Shown: positions 41,888 to 50,941 of the stretch, piece by piece
How positions within the stretch are numbered: position 1 is the first letter of the stretch
Layout: each line of letters begins with the position of its first letter
DNA from: Allgaiera indica
Lineage (GTDB): Bacteria; Pseudomonadota; Alphaproteobacteria; Rhodobacterales; Rhodobacteraceae
Direction of reading: 5' to 3'
Assembly (NCBI RefSeq): GCF_900106675.1
Contig: NZ_FNOB01000004.1
Coordinates: 161,950-225,949, forward strand
Length of the DNA: 64,000 nucleotides
Translations under genes and position numbers: made by a program
The notes under the pieces: model-generated
What the model saw: the letters and a program-made list of their open reading frames with translations, nothing else
Databases searched by the model: none
Told to the model about the DNA's origin: nothing

Positions 41888-42530
41888 GGTAGGGCTCCCA
41901 CGCTTCGATGCTGACGGTCAGGGTCGGGTCGGCCCCCGCGCCGTAAAGCTCGGCCGCGTCGAATTGTACCGTGTAAAGGGGTTTGGGGTCTTCGTCGGGC
42001 GCGTGGGCGTGACGGTCGGGGAAGATATGCGCGCCGTGCATGGCGGTGATCCGGCCGACATGACCGCGGGCATAGCCCGGCAGGCGGGTGTGGCCGGCGG
42101 GCTGGTGGTTGCGGGTGCGCACCCGGTCTCCGACCGCGAAGGCGGGGGCGGGGCCGGGGCGGTCGGCGGGGCCGCCGCGTGCCAGCACGCCCGCGACATC
42201 GGCGGGCGCCAGGCGCCGGTCGGAACGCAGGCCCGGGCGCATGGCATGGCCGGCGGCCAGTTCGTCGGCGCCGATTTCGCCCGCGCGTTCCAGAAGATCG
42301 CTCAGCGCGCGCAGCCAGATCTCGTAATAGCTGGCGTTGTAGTAGATCGCGGGGGGCAGGCTTTCGCGGGCGTGGCGCGAGCTGTCGATGTTCCAGTGCC
42401 CCAGCGCGCCGCAGGCCAGTGTCACGCCCAGCACGCGCTTTTCCCAATCGGCATGGAAGCGGGTGGTTTCGGCTTCCGGCACCACCGGGCCGAAGCCATG
42501 GCGCCCGCCCAGATCCTGCGGCCCGTTCAT
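41868..42530 (-). CDS. nthB: nitrile hydratase subunit beta
   Basis: The beta subunit of nitrile hydratase, which converts nitriles to amides together with alpha. The 220-residue product starts with [19 protein letters not shown], the diagnostic beta opening. It contains [40 protein letters not shown], and a C-terminal SH3-like barrel with [29 protein letters not shown]. The ATG at 42530 overlaps the alpha gene by 4 bp; the longer upstream frame is alpha out of frame. It overlaps the accessory gene by 20 bp. Confidence 0.95.
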   Translation of the reverse strand: MNGPQDLGGRHGFGPVVPEAETTRFHADWEKRVLGVTLACGALGHWNIDSSRHARESLPPAIYYNASYYEIWLRALSDLLERAGEIGADELAAGHAMRPGLRSDRRLAPADVAGVLARGGPADRPGPAPAFAVGDRVRTRNHQPAGHTRLPGYARGHVGRITAMHGAHIFPDRHAHAPDEDPKPLYTVQFDAAELYGAGADPTLTVSIEAWEPYLEHADA

Positions 42531-43159
42531 GCCGCGCCCCCCTCGGGGCGGGAGGGCTGGCCGCAGCCGATCATGCTGTCGCGGGTGACCAGGGCCGCAA
42601 GGGCCTCGGCATCCATTCCCTCGGTGCCGGCGGGGCGCTCGGGGATCACCAGATAACGCACCTCGGCGGTGGAATCCCAGACGTGGATCTTGCGGTCCTG
42701 GGGCAGGGTCACGCCGAATTCGGCCAGCACCGCGCGCGGTTCGCGCACCGCGCGTGACCGGTAGGCGGGTGCCTTGTACCAGGTCGGCGGCAGGCCCAGA
42801 ACCGGCCAAGGGTAGCAAGAGCACAGCGTGCACACGATCATGTTGTGCTGCTCGGGGGTGTTGAACACCGCGATCATGTGTTCGCCCTGGCGCCCGACGA
42901 ACCCCATCGAGGAAATCGCCGCCGTCGCGTCGCGGCGCAGCCAATCCGCGAAATCGGGATCGGTCCAGGCGCGGGCCACCACCGCGGCACCGTTGCGCGG
43001 CCCGACCTGGTGTTCATAGGTCTCGATGATCGCATCCACCGCGGCGGGGTCGACCAACCCCTTTTCCACCAGGATGGTCTCCAGCGCGCGGGCCCGCGCG
43101 GTCATCTCGTCCATCTCGTTGTCGTGGTCATGCCCGTGGTCGTGCGGATGATCGTGCAT
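42527..43159 (-). CDS. nthA: cobalt-type nitrile hydratase subunit alpha
   Basis: The catalytic alpha subunit of nitrile hydratase. The 210-residue product has the metal-binding claw VCTLCSC (Cys110, Thr111, Leu112, Cys113, Ser114, Cys115); threonine at the second position marks the cobalt type, while iron enzymes have serine. The first and second cysteine pairs are normally oxidised after translation. Conserved neighbours include [18 protein letters not shown]. The N-terminus [16 protein letters not shown] is unusually rich in His and Asp and may bind metal. It begins the operon. An amidase to process the amide product is not adjacent. Confidence 0.95.
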   Translation of the reverse strand: MHDHPHDHGHDHDNEMDEMTARARALETILVEKGLVDPAAVDAIIETYEHQVGPRNGAAVVARAWTDPDFADWLRRDATAAISSMGFVGRQGEHMIAVFNTPEQHNMIVCTLCSCYPWPVLGLPPTWYKAPAYRSRAVREPRAVLAEFGVTLPQDRKIHVWDSTAEVRYLVIPERPAGTEGMDAEALAALVTRDSMIGCGQPSRPEGGAA

Positions 43160-43237
43160 CTGCCCTGCCTTTGCTGGGTCGGTCGCGCATCACTATGGCA
43201 AAGGCGCGCAGCCGGGGCAATCGCCGGCGGCGCCGGG

Positions 43238-44218
43238 CTACAGCCAGCCGCGGCGCTTGAAATACAGGTAGGGCAGGATCGCCGAAAGGATCATCAACCC
43301 GATCGCCCAGGGGTAGCCCAGATCCCAATGCAGTTCCGGCATGTACTTGAAGTTCATCCCGTAGATCGAGGCGATCAGTGTCGGCGGCAGGAACACCACC
43401 GCCGCGACCGAGAAGATCTTGATGATCGCGTTCTGCTCGATGTTGATCATCCCCAGCGTCGCATCCAGCAGGAAGGTGATCTTCTGCGACAGGAAGCTGG
43501 AGTGATCCTCGAGCGAGCGGATGTCGCGCGACAGCGTCTTGATCCGTTCGCGCATGTCCTTGGCGCTTTTGAGTTGCAAAGTGGCCTGGCCGAGAAAGCC
43601 CACCAGGCGTTCCAGCGTGACCAGGCTGTCGCGGATGTTCGAGGTCAGATCGCCCTTGCGGCCGATGTCTTCCAGAACCGCCTGAAAGTCGCGGCTTCGC
43701 GTCGGCTTGTCGATCCGGTAGCGAAACACCGCGCGCGAGATCTGGTCCACCTCGCGGCCGGCGCGTTCCAGGATGTCGGCCAGACGGTCGACGATCGCCT
43801 CCAGCAGGGCGACCAGAACGCTTTCGCCGCTGTCGCAGCCCATCGGCACCTTTTCGGCGCGCACCGGGAAGGTCTTGAAGGCGCGGGGTTCGTGATAGCG
43901 CAGGGTGATCAGCCGCGGCCCGGACAGGATGAAGGTAACGGGGCGCATCTCGGGATCGTCACCATCCGCGTGCGACGGCAGGATCGCGGTCATGAAGATC
44001 GCGCCGTCCTCCTTGTAGAGCCGCGAGGAAATCTCGATCTCCTCCATCTCTTCCTGCGTCGGTATGGCGATACCCAGCCGGTCGCCAAGGGCGCGCTGCT
44101 CATCGGTGGAGGGGGCGATCAGATCGACCCAGACCAGCTGTTCGGTCAGGTCGGGGGATCCCTCTTGCACCCGCAGGCGCCCGGCTTCGTTGATGAAATT
44201 TCTCAGCATCGCATTCAT
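43238..44218 (-). CDS. corA: CorA-family magnesium/cobalt transporter
   Basis: A 326-residue CorA-type divalent cation channel. The long cytoplasmic N-terminal domain ends in a stalk helix (SQKITFLLDATLGMINIEQNAIIKIFSVAAVVFLPPTLIASIYGMNF). The selectivity motif GMN is at residues 287-289, and a second helix PWAIGLMILSAILPYLYF and a basic end KRRGWL follow. CorA carries Mg2+ and also Co2+. Placement just upstream of a cobalt enzyme operon on the same strand may be meaningful, but the gap of 78 bp and general role of CorA leave this open. An internal ATG at 44209 is an alternative start. Confidence 0.92.
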   Translation of the reverse strand: MNAMLRNFINEAGRLRVQEGSPDLTEQLVWVDLIAPSTDEQRALGDRLGIAIPTQEEMEEIEISSRLYKEDGAIFMTAILPSHADGDDPEMRPVTFILSGPRLITLRYHEPRAFKTFPVRAEKVPMGCDSGESVLVALLEAIVDRLADILERAGREVDQISRAVFRYRIDKPTRSRDFQAVLEDIGRKGDLTSNIRDSLVTLERLVGFLGQATLQLKSAKDMRERIKTLSRDIRSLEDHSSFLSQKITFLLDATLGMINIEQNAIIKIFSVAAVVFLPPTLIASIYGMNFKYMPELHWDLGYPWAIGLMILSAILPYLYFKRRGWL

Positions 44219-44560
44219 CGTCCTTTTCGCTCGCCCGGACCTTCGCTTGGTTCGACACGCCCGGCCGGGCCCCCTTCCTTCGCCCGCCAGGATGTCGCCC
44301 AGATGTCATCGTCAAGCCCCGGGCGACGCATAAGCGTCATAGTCACGTCGGGGTGATGGCATCGAGTTTATCCTCGTGCAAGATAAGGGATTTGGCCTAT
44401 GACTTCGCCTTGGAAGATATCCTCCGGCGAACCCAAGGTTGATCGACGGGGGAAATATTGGTTTTTTGCGGCGAAGGCCAGGACGAGCCCAGGTTGTCCG
44501 GCGACTCTCGCCGCTTCGTGACTCGGTCTAGAATTCGCGCGCAGGGGGCTGAGGGAAAAC
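44219..44560. other. intergenic region between corA and the glycosyltransferase cluster
   Basis: A 342-bp stretch between divergent genes. GC content is lower near 44350-44480, where promoters are likely. No reading frame looks coding and no repeat or RNA family was recognised. Confidence 0.6.
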
Positions 44561-46111
44561 ATGGCGGATATTTCGGCCCCGGCGGCCGTTTCTCCCGACC
44601 CTGCGGGCAGGGCGCCCGCATTCATTGCGACCCCCCTGCGCGGGCTGCTTTCGATTTCCGCGTTGCAGCTGGTGCTGTGGACGCTGGTGCCGGCGCTCTT
44701 GAACAAGACGCCGCCGACCGACACGCTGGAAGGTTACATGTGGGGGCGCGAATGGGTGCCGATGACCTACAAGCACCCCCAGATGCCGGCCTGGCTGCTG
44801 GAAATCACCCATGACCTGACCGGGTCCTACACCTGGGGCCATTTCCTGCTGTCGCAGATCTTCATCTGCGCGACCTTCGCGATGGTCTACCTGATGGCCC
44901 GCGACATGGTGGGCAAGCGCGGCGCGCTGGCGGCGGTGCTGCTGCTGCCGACGCTGGCGGTGTTCAGCTGGGGGACGCGGCAGTTCAACCATGACGTGGC
45001 GCAGATGCCATTCTGGGTTGCGGTGTCCTGGCTTCTGTGGCGGGCCGCGCGCGACGACAAGATGGGCTGGTGGGTCGCGCTGGGACTGGTGTCGGGGATC
45101 TCGCTTTACGCGAAATTCTCGATGGGTCTGATCCTGCTGTTCGGCGCGCTCTGGCTGTGCATAGAGCCGCAGGCGCGCAGGCGCTGGGCCGGGCCCGGCC
45201 CCTGGGTGGCGCTGGCGATCGTCGCGCTGTTCAGCGCCACGGTGATCTACAACATCGCGCAACTGCATTTCCTGCCCGTCACCTATGCCGACGGGCGCGA
45301 CGGCTGGGTGCTGAACCACCGAGGGCGGTTCTACTACATCGGCGTGCAGGTGATGCTGCTGCTGATCTTCCCGATCGCGCTGTATGCCAGCGGCCTGTTG
45401 CGTCGCGCCAGGGATGAACCGGCCGGCTTCGATCCGCGCCTGCTGGGTGACCGGCGGGCACGCATCTACCTGCTGTGGATGGGGGCGGGGCCGCCGCTGC
45501 TGCTGGCGCTGGCATCCCCGTTCACCGGGGTGGGCGAAGCCTGGAGCAAGCCGATGTACAGCCTGCTGGGGCTGATCGCGGTCGCCTATCTGGGGCGTCG
45601 CCTGACCGATCGGGTGCTGCGGCGCCTGGCGGGCTGGTCGGTGGGGGTGCTGCTGTTCGGCGTGGTGACCTATGCGATCTTCGTGCCGGTCAAATGCTAT
45701 GTCGCAGGAGATCTGAACAACGCCTGCGTGCCGGGCCCGACGATCGGGGCGCGGTTGCAGCAGATCTGGCACGCGCAGGTCCACCGGCCGCTGCGCATCG
45801 TCGCGGGGGACGGCAGCATCATGATGACGGCGGGGGTTTTCGCCAGCGACCTGCCGTCGATGTTCACCGATTTCAACTTTGCCTATTCGCCCTGGATCAC
45901 CCCCGAGCGCATCGCGCGGCAGGGGATGATGGCAATCTGGGCCAACGCCGGGCCGCCGCCGCCGGGGGCCGCGCCCTGGATCGCCGGGCATCCCATCGAA
46001 CGGGCGCAATTTCCCTGGGCCAAGGGGCGCTCGCCGTTGACCGTCAGCTATGTCATCGTGCCGCCAGAAGCCGGCGCGAAACCCGGCGCCGCGGCGGAGG
46101 GGAAGAAATGA
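44561..46111 (+). CDS. GT39/ArnT-like membrane glycosyltransferase
   Basis: A 516-residue integral membrane protein with about ten hydrophobic segments, resembling the GT39/PMT-like family that moves a sugar from a polyprenyl phosphate carrier to protein or lipid. The first extracytoplasmic loop contains DTLEGYMWGREWVPMTYKHPQMPAWLLE, in which the acidic residues and the H-P-x-x-x-x-W pattern are typical of ArnT-like enzymes; GTRQFNHDVAQMPFW is a second conserved loop. Its stop overlaps the GT2 gene by 4 bp, and that gene is expected to supply the lipid-linked sugar. AGGGAAAAC precedes the ATG. The acceptor is unknown. Confidence 0.82.
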   Translation: MADISAPAAVSPDPAGRAPAFIATPLRGLLSISALQLVLWTLVPALLNKTPPTDTLEGYMWGREWVPMTYKHPQMPAWLLEITHDLTGSYTWGHFLLSQIFICATFAMVYLMARDMVGKRGALAAVLLLPTLAVFSWGTRQFNHDVAQMPFWVAVSWLLWRAARDDKMGWWVALGLVSGISLYAKFSMGLILLFGALWLCIEPQARRRWAGPGPWVALAIVALFSATVIYNIAQLHFLPVTYADGRDGWVLNHRGRFYYIGVQVMLLLIFPIALYASGLLRRARDEPAGFDPRLLGDRRARIYLLWMGAGPPLLLALASPFTGVGEAWSKPMYSLLGLIAVAYLGRRLTDRVLRRLAGWSVGVLLFGVVTYAIFVPVKCYVAGDLNNACVPGPTIGARLQQIWHAQVHRPLRIVAGDGSIMMTAGVFASDLPSMFTDFNFAYSPWITPERIARQGMMAIWANAGPPPPGAAPWIAGHPIERAQFPWAKGRSPLTVSYVIVPPEAGAKPGAAAEGKK

Positions 46112-47157
46112 CCCTTTCGCGTGGCAGCCGGCTAAGCGTGGTCATCCCCGCCTTCAACGAGGAGCGCAACATCGCCGCGGTGATCGAGCGCACCGCCGCC
46201 GTGCTGGAAGATCTGGGGCTGGAATGGACGATACTTTTCGTCGATGACGGTTCCGTCGACGCGACGCGCGATTTGATCCGCCTGTGGCATGCGCGCGACG
46301 CCCGGATCCGCGCGGTGTTCCTGTCGCGCAACTTCGGCAAGGAGGTTGCGATCGCGGCGGGGCTGCGCAAGGCCCGGGGCGACGCGGTGGTCGTGATGGA
46401 TGCCGACCTTCAGCATCCGCCCGAAACGATCCGCGATTTCGTCGCCGCCTGGCATGAGGGGGCCGAGGTCGTCTTTGGCCACCGCGCCGACGAGGCGCAT
46501 GCCGGCCTGATGCGTCGTCTGGCCTCGCAGGCCTTCTATCCGGTGTTCCGGTTGCTGTCGCAGCTGCCGCTTGAGGCCGGGACGGTGGATTTCGTGCTGC
46601 TCGACCGCAAGGCGGTGGACGCGCTGAACCTGTTCCAGGAACGCCGGCGCTTCACCAAGGGGCTGTTTCGCTGGATCGGCTTTCGCAGCCGTACGGTGGA
46701 ATTCGTCTGCGCCGAGCGCACCCGGGGCGCCTCCAGCTTCAACCTGCGCCGGCTGTTGGCCTTCGCGATGGACGGGATCATCGCCTTTTCCTCGTTTCCG
46801 CTGCGGGTCTGGTCGGCGATCGGGGCGATCATTTCTTCTGGGTCGATCCTCTATGCGCTCTATTTCCTGATCCGCACGCTGATCCATGGTAGCAGCGTGC
46901 CGGGCTTTCCCTCGTTGATCGTCTCGATCACCTTCCTGTCGGGGATCCAGCTGCTGTCGCTTGGGGTGATCGGCGAATACCTGTCGCGCGTCTATGAAGA
47001 GGTGAAGGCGCGGCCGATCTTCCTGGTGGGCGAGGAACTGGGCCCCGATTCCGGCCCCGCCTTCGCCCCCGAGACCGCCAAGGCCGCCGCGGCCGGCGCC
47101 CTGCAGGCGCCAGAGGACGGCGCCGCGTCCGGTCACGCCAAATCCCAGCCGGCGTGA
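46108..47157 (+). CDS. GT2 polyprenyl-phosphate glycosyltransferase (ArnC/DPM-like)
   Basis: A 349-residue enzyme that puts a sugar on undecaprenyl phosphate. The cytoplasmic GT2 domain (about 1-230) has SVVIPAFNEERNIAAVIERT, DDGSVDATRDLIR, the metal-binding DADLQHPPETI and RRFTKGLFRWIGFRSR. Two C-terminal membrane helices follow (about 232-252 and 270-290), then LSLGVIGEYLSRVYEEVKARPIFLV, the conserved end of the ArnC/GtrB group, and an Ala/Pro-rich tail. The ATG at 46108 overlaps the GT39-like gene by 4 bp. The sugar is not readable from the sequence. Confidence 0.92.
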   Translation: MTLSRGSRLSVVIPAFNEERNIAAVIERTAAVLEDLGLEWTILFVDDGSVDATRDLIRLWHARDARIRAVFLSRNFGKEVAIAAGLRKARGDAVVVMDADLQHPPETIRDFVAAWHEGAEVVFGHRADEAHAGLMRRLASQAFYPVFRLLSQLPLEAGTVDFVLLDRKAVDALNLFQERRRFTKGLFRWIGFRSRTVEFVCAERTRGASSFNLRRLLAFAMDGIIAFSSFPLRVWSAIGAIISSGSILYALYFLIRTLIHGSSVPGFPSLIVSITFLSGIQLLSLGVIGEYLSRVYEEVKARPIFLVGEELGPDSGPAFAPETAKAAAAGALQAPEDGAASGHAKSQPA

Positions 47158-48035
47158 TGGCCACGGCGGTGCGCTTCCTGCTTTCGGCGGATGATTATGC
47201 GCTGACGCCGGGTGTCTCGCGCGGCATCGCGGAACTGGCGCAAGCGCGGCGGTTGTCGGCCACCACGGCGCTTGTCACCCTGCCCGGATGGGAAGGCGCG
47301 GCGCAAGACGTGGCCCGGCTGCGAGGCCAGATCGCCGTGGGGCTGCATCTGAACCTGACGCTGGGTGCGCCGCTGGGGCCGATGCCGCGGCATGCGCCAG
47401 GGGGGCGGTTGCCGCCGATCCGGGACTGGATCCGGCGCGGGCTGGGCGGCGCGATCGACCTGGCCGAGGTGCAGGCCGAAATCGCCCGCCAGATCGCGCG
47501 GTTCGAGGCGGTCGCCGGTGCCCCGCCAGACCTGATCGACGGCCATCACCATGTCCATGCCCTGCCCGGCGTGCGCCGCGCGCTGGCGGCGGCGCTGCGC
47601 GATCGTTTCGGCGCCGGCCCGGCGCCGCTGTTGCGGGTGCCCGCAGATGGCCTGTGGCCCATCCTGCGTCGCCGCGCGGCACCGGCCAAGGCGCTGACGG
47701 TCGCTGTGCTTTCGGCGCCCGCGGCGCCGCTTTTTCGGGGCTTGGGCGCGCCGGTGAACGCAGGGTTTTCGGGCTTTTCGGCCTTTCGCCGCGACATCCC
47801 TTTCGCGCAGGAACTTGCGCGGTTTTGCAGGGCGCCGGGGCGCCGTCACATGGTGATGTGCCACCCCGGCCATGCCGATGCCGCACTGCGGGCGCTGGAT
47901 CCGGTGGCGGCCCGGCGCGAGGACGAACTGGCCACGCTGATGGCTGTTGCCGATCTTCCCGCGCGGATCCATCATCCCGCCGGGGCGCGCGGCCCCGACG
48001 GCAGGATCGGGTGGGACTTTCTTGACCGGACGTGA
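47157..48035 (+). CDS. ChbG/HpnK-family carbohydrate deacetylase
   Basis: A 292-residue protein of the YdjC/ChbG/HpnK family, metal-dependent deacetylases acting on acetylated sugars. Metal-binding sequence features are LSADDYALTPGVSRGI near the N-terminus, VGLHLNLTLG, DGHHHVHALPGVRRAL and HMVMCHPGHAD. HpnK-type members remove an acetyl group during hopanoid or glycan maturation. The ATG at 47157 overlaps the GT2 stop (TGATG), so it is part of the same operon, suggesting it deacetylates the lipid-linked or transferred sugar. A GTG codon 3 bp upstream is in frame. Confidence 0.87.
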   Translation: MATAVRFLLSADDYALTPGVSRGIAELAQARRLSATTALVTLPGWEGAAQDVARLRGQIAVGLHLNLTLGAPLGPMPRHAPGGRLPPIRDWIRRGLGGAIDLAEVQAEIARQIARFEAVAGAPPDLIDGHHHVHALPGVRRALAAALRDRFGAGPAPLLRVPADGLWPILRRRAAPAKALTVAVLSAPAAPLFRGLGAPVNAGFSGFSAFRRDIPFAQELARFCRAPGRRHMVMCHPGHADAALRALDPVAARREDELATLMAVADLPARIHHPAGARGPDGRIGWDFLDRT

Positions 48036-48063
48036 CCGCAATGACCGCCGACGTGGCGCCCAT

Positions 48064-48429
48064 ATGACCGGCTTCGTCTTCTCGGGGCTGCTGGCCTTCG
48101 CCGTCGATGCGGGCTTGTTGGTGGTGCTGACTCATTGGGCGGGGATGTCGCCCTTCCTGGCGCGGGTGCCTTCGATCGCCTTGTCGATGCTTGCGGGCTG
48201 GTTGAGCAACCGGCGCTTGACCTTTCGGGTGCCGGGGCCGCCCGGGCCGATCGAATTCTTGCGCTACGCCATGGCCAGCGGCACCGGAGTCGCGGTGAAT
48301 TACGCCGTGTTCTCGGCCCTGTTGCTGGCCTGGCCGGCGCTGCTGCCGGTGGCCGCGCTGGTCGCCGCATCGGGGGCGGCTGCGGGGTTTTCCTATGCGG
48401 GCTACCGTTGGTTCGCGTTTCGGCGCTAG
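48064..48429 (+). CDS. GtrA-family membrane protein
   Basis: A 121-residue protein with four hydrophobic helices and the GtrA signature: FLARVPSIALSMLAGWLSNRRLTFRV near the start of the second half, and a final helix with YAGYRWFAFRR. GtrA proteins are thought to flip or hold undecaprenyl-linked sugars at the membrane. It starts 28 bp after the deacetylase and completes a GT39-GT2-deacetylase-GtrA set, the usual ingredients for lipid-linked sugar modification of a surface molecule. Confidence 0.88.
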   Translation: MTGFVFSGLLAFAVDAGLLVVLTHWAGMSPFLARVPSIALSMLAGWLSNRRLTFRVPGPPGPIEFLRYAMASGTGVAVNYAVFSALLLAWPALLPVAALVAASGAAAGFSYAGYRWFAFRR

Positions 48430-48574
48430 GGCCCGCACCCAAGGGCCAGCCCGGCGCCGCAACGCGTTGCGCGCCGCTGCTGCATTCGACCACTGGACGC
48501 TGGTAGTGTCTTGGTGAATGATCGCCAAATCGGGAACGCGCGCAAGAACTTCCGGGTATGAGGAGCAGTTCTGC

Positions 48575-50452
48575 GTGACGAAAGACAGCCGCGAGTGGGT
48601 CAAGCGCGCCCTGTTGGGGTGGGCGTTTCTGTGTCTGGCCGCGGGGATCGCGCTGGGTCTGGGCGACCATCCGAACCAGGCAGAATGGCTGTGGCGGCTT
48701 GGCGTGCTGCCGACCCTGGCCGCGCTGCTGGTCGAGATCGTGCGCAGCCTGGGGCGTGGTGAGGTCGGCCTTGATATCGTCGCGGCGCTGTCGATGTCGG
48801 CGGCGCTGATCTTCGGACAGACGCTGGCGGCGGCGGTGGTCGCGGTGATGTATTCCGGTGGTACGCTGCTGGAAAGCCTGGCCGAGGGCCGCGCCCGACG
48901 CGAGATGCGCGCGCTGCTGTCGCGGGTGCCGCGCAGCGCCACCAGGCACCGCAACGGCGCGTTGGAAGAGGTGCCGCTGGTGCGGATCGTCCCTGGCGAC
49001 CGGCTGTTGATCCGGCGGGGAGAGGTAGTGCCGGTGGATGGCGCGATCGCCTCGGACAGCGCCTTTGTCGATACATCGGCCCTGACTGGCGAATCGATGC
49101 CCGTGCGTCTGGCGCGGGGCGCCGAGGCGATGAGCGGCGCGACCAACGCGGGCGGGGCGTTTGATCTGGTGGCCAGCCGGCCGGCGGCGGAAAGCACCTA
49201 TGCCGGAATCGTGCGGCTGGTCGAGGCTGCGCAACGTTCCAAGGCGCCGATGTCGCGGCTGGCGGATCTGTGGTCGCTGGGCTTCCTGGCGGTGACCGTT
49301 TCGATCGCCGGCGCGGCCTGGTGGATGACCGGCGATCCGATCCGCGCTGTTGCGGTGCTGGTGGTGGCCACGCCCTGCCCGCTGATCCTGGCAGTGCCGA
49401 TCGCGCTGGTCGCGGGGATGTCGCGGGCGGCACATTTCGGGGTGCTGGTGAAGGGCGCGGGCCCGTTGGAGACGATGGCGCGGATCCGGACGCTGATTCT
49501 GGACAAGACCGGCACCCTGACCGACGGCCGCCCGCGCATCGTGTCGGTCGAGCTTCACGCGGACCTGGGCGAGGATGAGGTGCTGCGCTATGCCGCCGCG
49601 CTGGATCAGGCCTCGAAACACCCGGTGGGGCAGGCGGTGGTGGCCGCCGCCGTGGCTCGGAAGCTGACGCTTCCGGTGCCTTCGGCGGTGACCGAATTCC
49701 TTGGCGAAGGCGTCGAGGGCCTGGTCGAGGGGCACGAAGTTCTGGTCGGGGGCATTGATTTCGTCGCCGGGCGGCTGGGGCGGCAGGGGCAGGCCGCACC
49801 GCACGCCCGGATCGCAGGGGCCGTGCTGGTGGCGGTGGCGGTCGACGGGGTACTGACCGGAACGCTGGTGATGGCCGATTCGCTGCGCCAGGAGGTGGGC
49901 GCGATGCTGACGACATTGCGCGCCGGCGGGGTCACGCGCATCCTGCTGGCTACCGGCGACCGCGCCGAGGTGGCCGAATGCGTCACCGAGGGGCTGGGGC
50001 TGGACGCCCTGCGCTCCGGGCTGACCCCCGGCCAGAAGGTGGATCTGGTGGTCGAGGAACGCCGCCGGGCGCCGGTGATGATGGTGGGCGACGGCATCAA
50101 CGACGCCCCGGCCCTGGCCGCCGCCGATGTCGGCGTCGCGATGGGCGCGCGCGGCGCGACGGCCTCGGCCGAAGCCGCCGATGCGGTGCTGCTGATCGAT
50201 CATATCGGTCATCTGAGCACCGGCCTGCTGATCGCCCGCCGAGCCCGCGGGATCGCGCTGCAAAGCGTCATCGTGGGGATCGGACTGTCCGTCGCCGGCA
50301 TGATCGCGGCGGCCTTTGGCTATCTGTCACCGGTCGAAGGCGCGCTGTTGCAGGAGGCGATCGATATCGCGGTGATACTCAATTCGCTTCGGGCGTTACG
50401 CGCCCCCGCCGCGACGGCGCTGTTCGACCGGCCGGATCCGGCGCTTGTCTAG
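48575..50452 (+). CDS. P1B-type heavy-metal ATPase with CPL motif
   Basis: A 625-residue P-type ATPase. It has the phosphorylation motif DKTGTLTDG (Asp310), the TGES dephosphorylation motif, SKHP for nucleotide binding and GDGINDAPALAAADVGVAMG. The membrane motif is TPCPLIL (Cys268-Pro-Leu) rather than the common CPC. There is no N-terminal metal-binding domain. Metal export is likely; the ion is not predictable. The GTG at 48575 has GAGGAG upstream and is preferred; an ATG at 48518 in frame has no ribosome-binding site. Confidence 0.85.
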   Translation: MTKDSREWVKRALLGWAFLCLAAGIALGLGDHPNQAEWLWRLGVLPTLAALLVEIVRSLGRGEVGLDIVAALSMSAALIFGQTLAAAVVAVMYSGGTLLESLAEGRARREMRALLSRVPRSATRHRNGALEEVPLVRIVPGDRLLIRRGEVVPVDGAIASDSAFVDTSALTGESMPVRLARGAEAMSGATNAGGAFDLVASRPAAESTYAGIVRLVEAAQRSKAPMSRLADLWSLGFLAVTVSIAGAAWWMTGDPIRAVAVLVVATPCPLILAVPIALVAGMSRAAHFGVLVKGAGPLETMARIRTLILDKTGTLTDGRPRIVSVELHADLGEDEVLRYAAALDQASKHPVGQAVVAAAVARKLTLPVPSAVTEFLGEGVEGLVEGHEVLVGGIDFVAGRLGRQGQAAPHARIAGAVLVAVAVDGVLTGTLVMADSLRQEVGAMLTTLRAGGVTRILLATGDRAEVAECVTEGLGLDALRSGLTPGQKVDLVVEERRRAPVMMVGDGINDAPALAAADVGVAMGARGATASAEAADAVLLIDHIGHLSTGLLIARRARGIALQSVIVGIGLSVAGMIAAAFGYLSPVEGALLQEAIDIAVILNSLRALRAPAATALFDRPDPALV

Positions 50453-50500
50453 GGGGTTGCACATCGGTCTGGTGCGCGCCGGCTGGAATTCCATCGTCGT

Positions 50501-50520
50501 GTTTCACATGGTTTCACGTT
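50501..50520 (+). repeat. tandem GTTTCAC half-sites
   Basis: Two GTTTCAC copies start exactly 10 bp apart (50501 and 50511), on the same face of the DNA helix. They lie between the ATPase and the zinc-ribbon gene and could be an operator, but could also be chance. Confidence 0.35.
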
Positions 50521-50563
50521 TGACGCCCTGGCACCGGCGGCTTGTTAACCCGGATCTGGAATC

Positions 50564-50586
50564 GATCTATGATATTGATCTATGAT
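50564..50586 (+). repeat. 10-bp direct repeat GATCTATGAT
   Basis: Two exact copies of GATCTATGAT, at 50564-50573 and 50577-50586, separated by 3 bp. They sit about 100 bp before the small zinc-ribbon gene in an otherwise GC-rich region. Confidence 0.45.
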
Positions 50587-50686
50587 TCAGGGCGCAGTGG
50601 CACCACCACGGCGGCGCCGACCAGGGCCCAAGGCCTGTGGTCCGCTGTCAGCGCAACGTGGACAGGGGTGTCATGCCGCAGGGGCG

Positions 50687-50941
50687 ATGATCAGGGCGTT
50701 GCGCGAACTACGCGGGGTGGGATGCCCCTATTGCGGCCATAATACGCGCGTGTTTTCAAGCCATTGCGGACTTTGCCATCGGCGCAAGCCCTTTGCGCGC
50801 CGGCTGCCGCTTATCCTGCTATACCTCGCGATTCCGCTACTGGCGCTGGCGACTTATCTGGTGGTGCGGCTGACTCGATCGTCGCGTCAGACGACCACTT
50901 CGATCGGCGTCTGGCTGCCGACGCCGAACACCCGTTTGTAG
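50687..50941 (+). CDS. small zinc-ribbon membrane protein
   Basis: An 84-residue protein of unknown function. The N-terminal half has a [18 protein letters not shown] pattern (two CxxC pairs), a likely zinc ribbon. A membrane helix ([24 protein letters not shown]) follows and the tail is short. The ATG at 50687 fits the conserved part; the longer frame to 50582 begins with a basic low-complexity stretch. The last 55 bp overlap the 3' end of pncB on the other strand. The Cys pairs and helix argue against a chance frame. Confidence 0.55.
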   Translation: MIRALRELRGVGCPYCGHNTRVFSSHCGLCHRRKPFARRLPLILLYLAIPLLALATYLVVRLTRSSRQTTTSIGVWLPTPNTRL

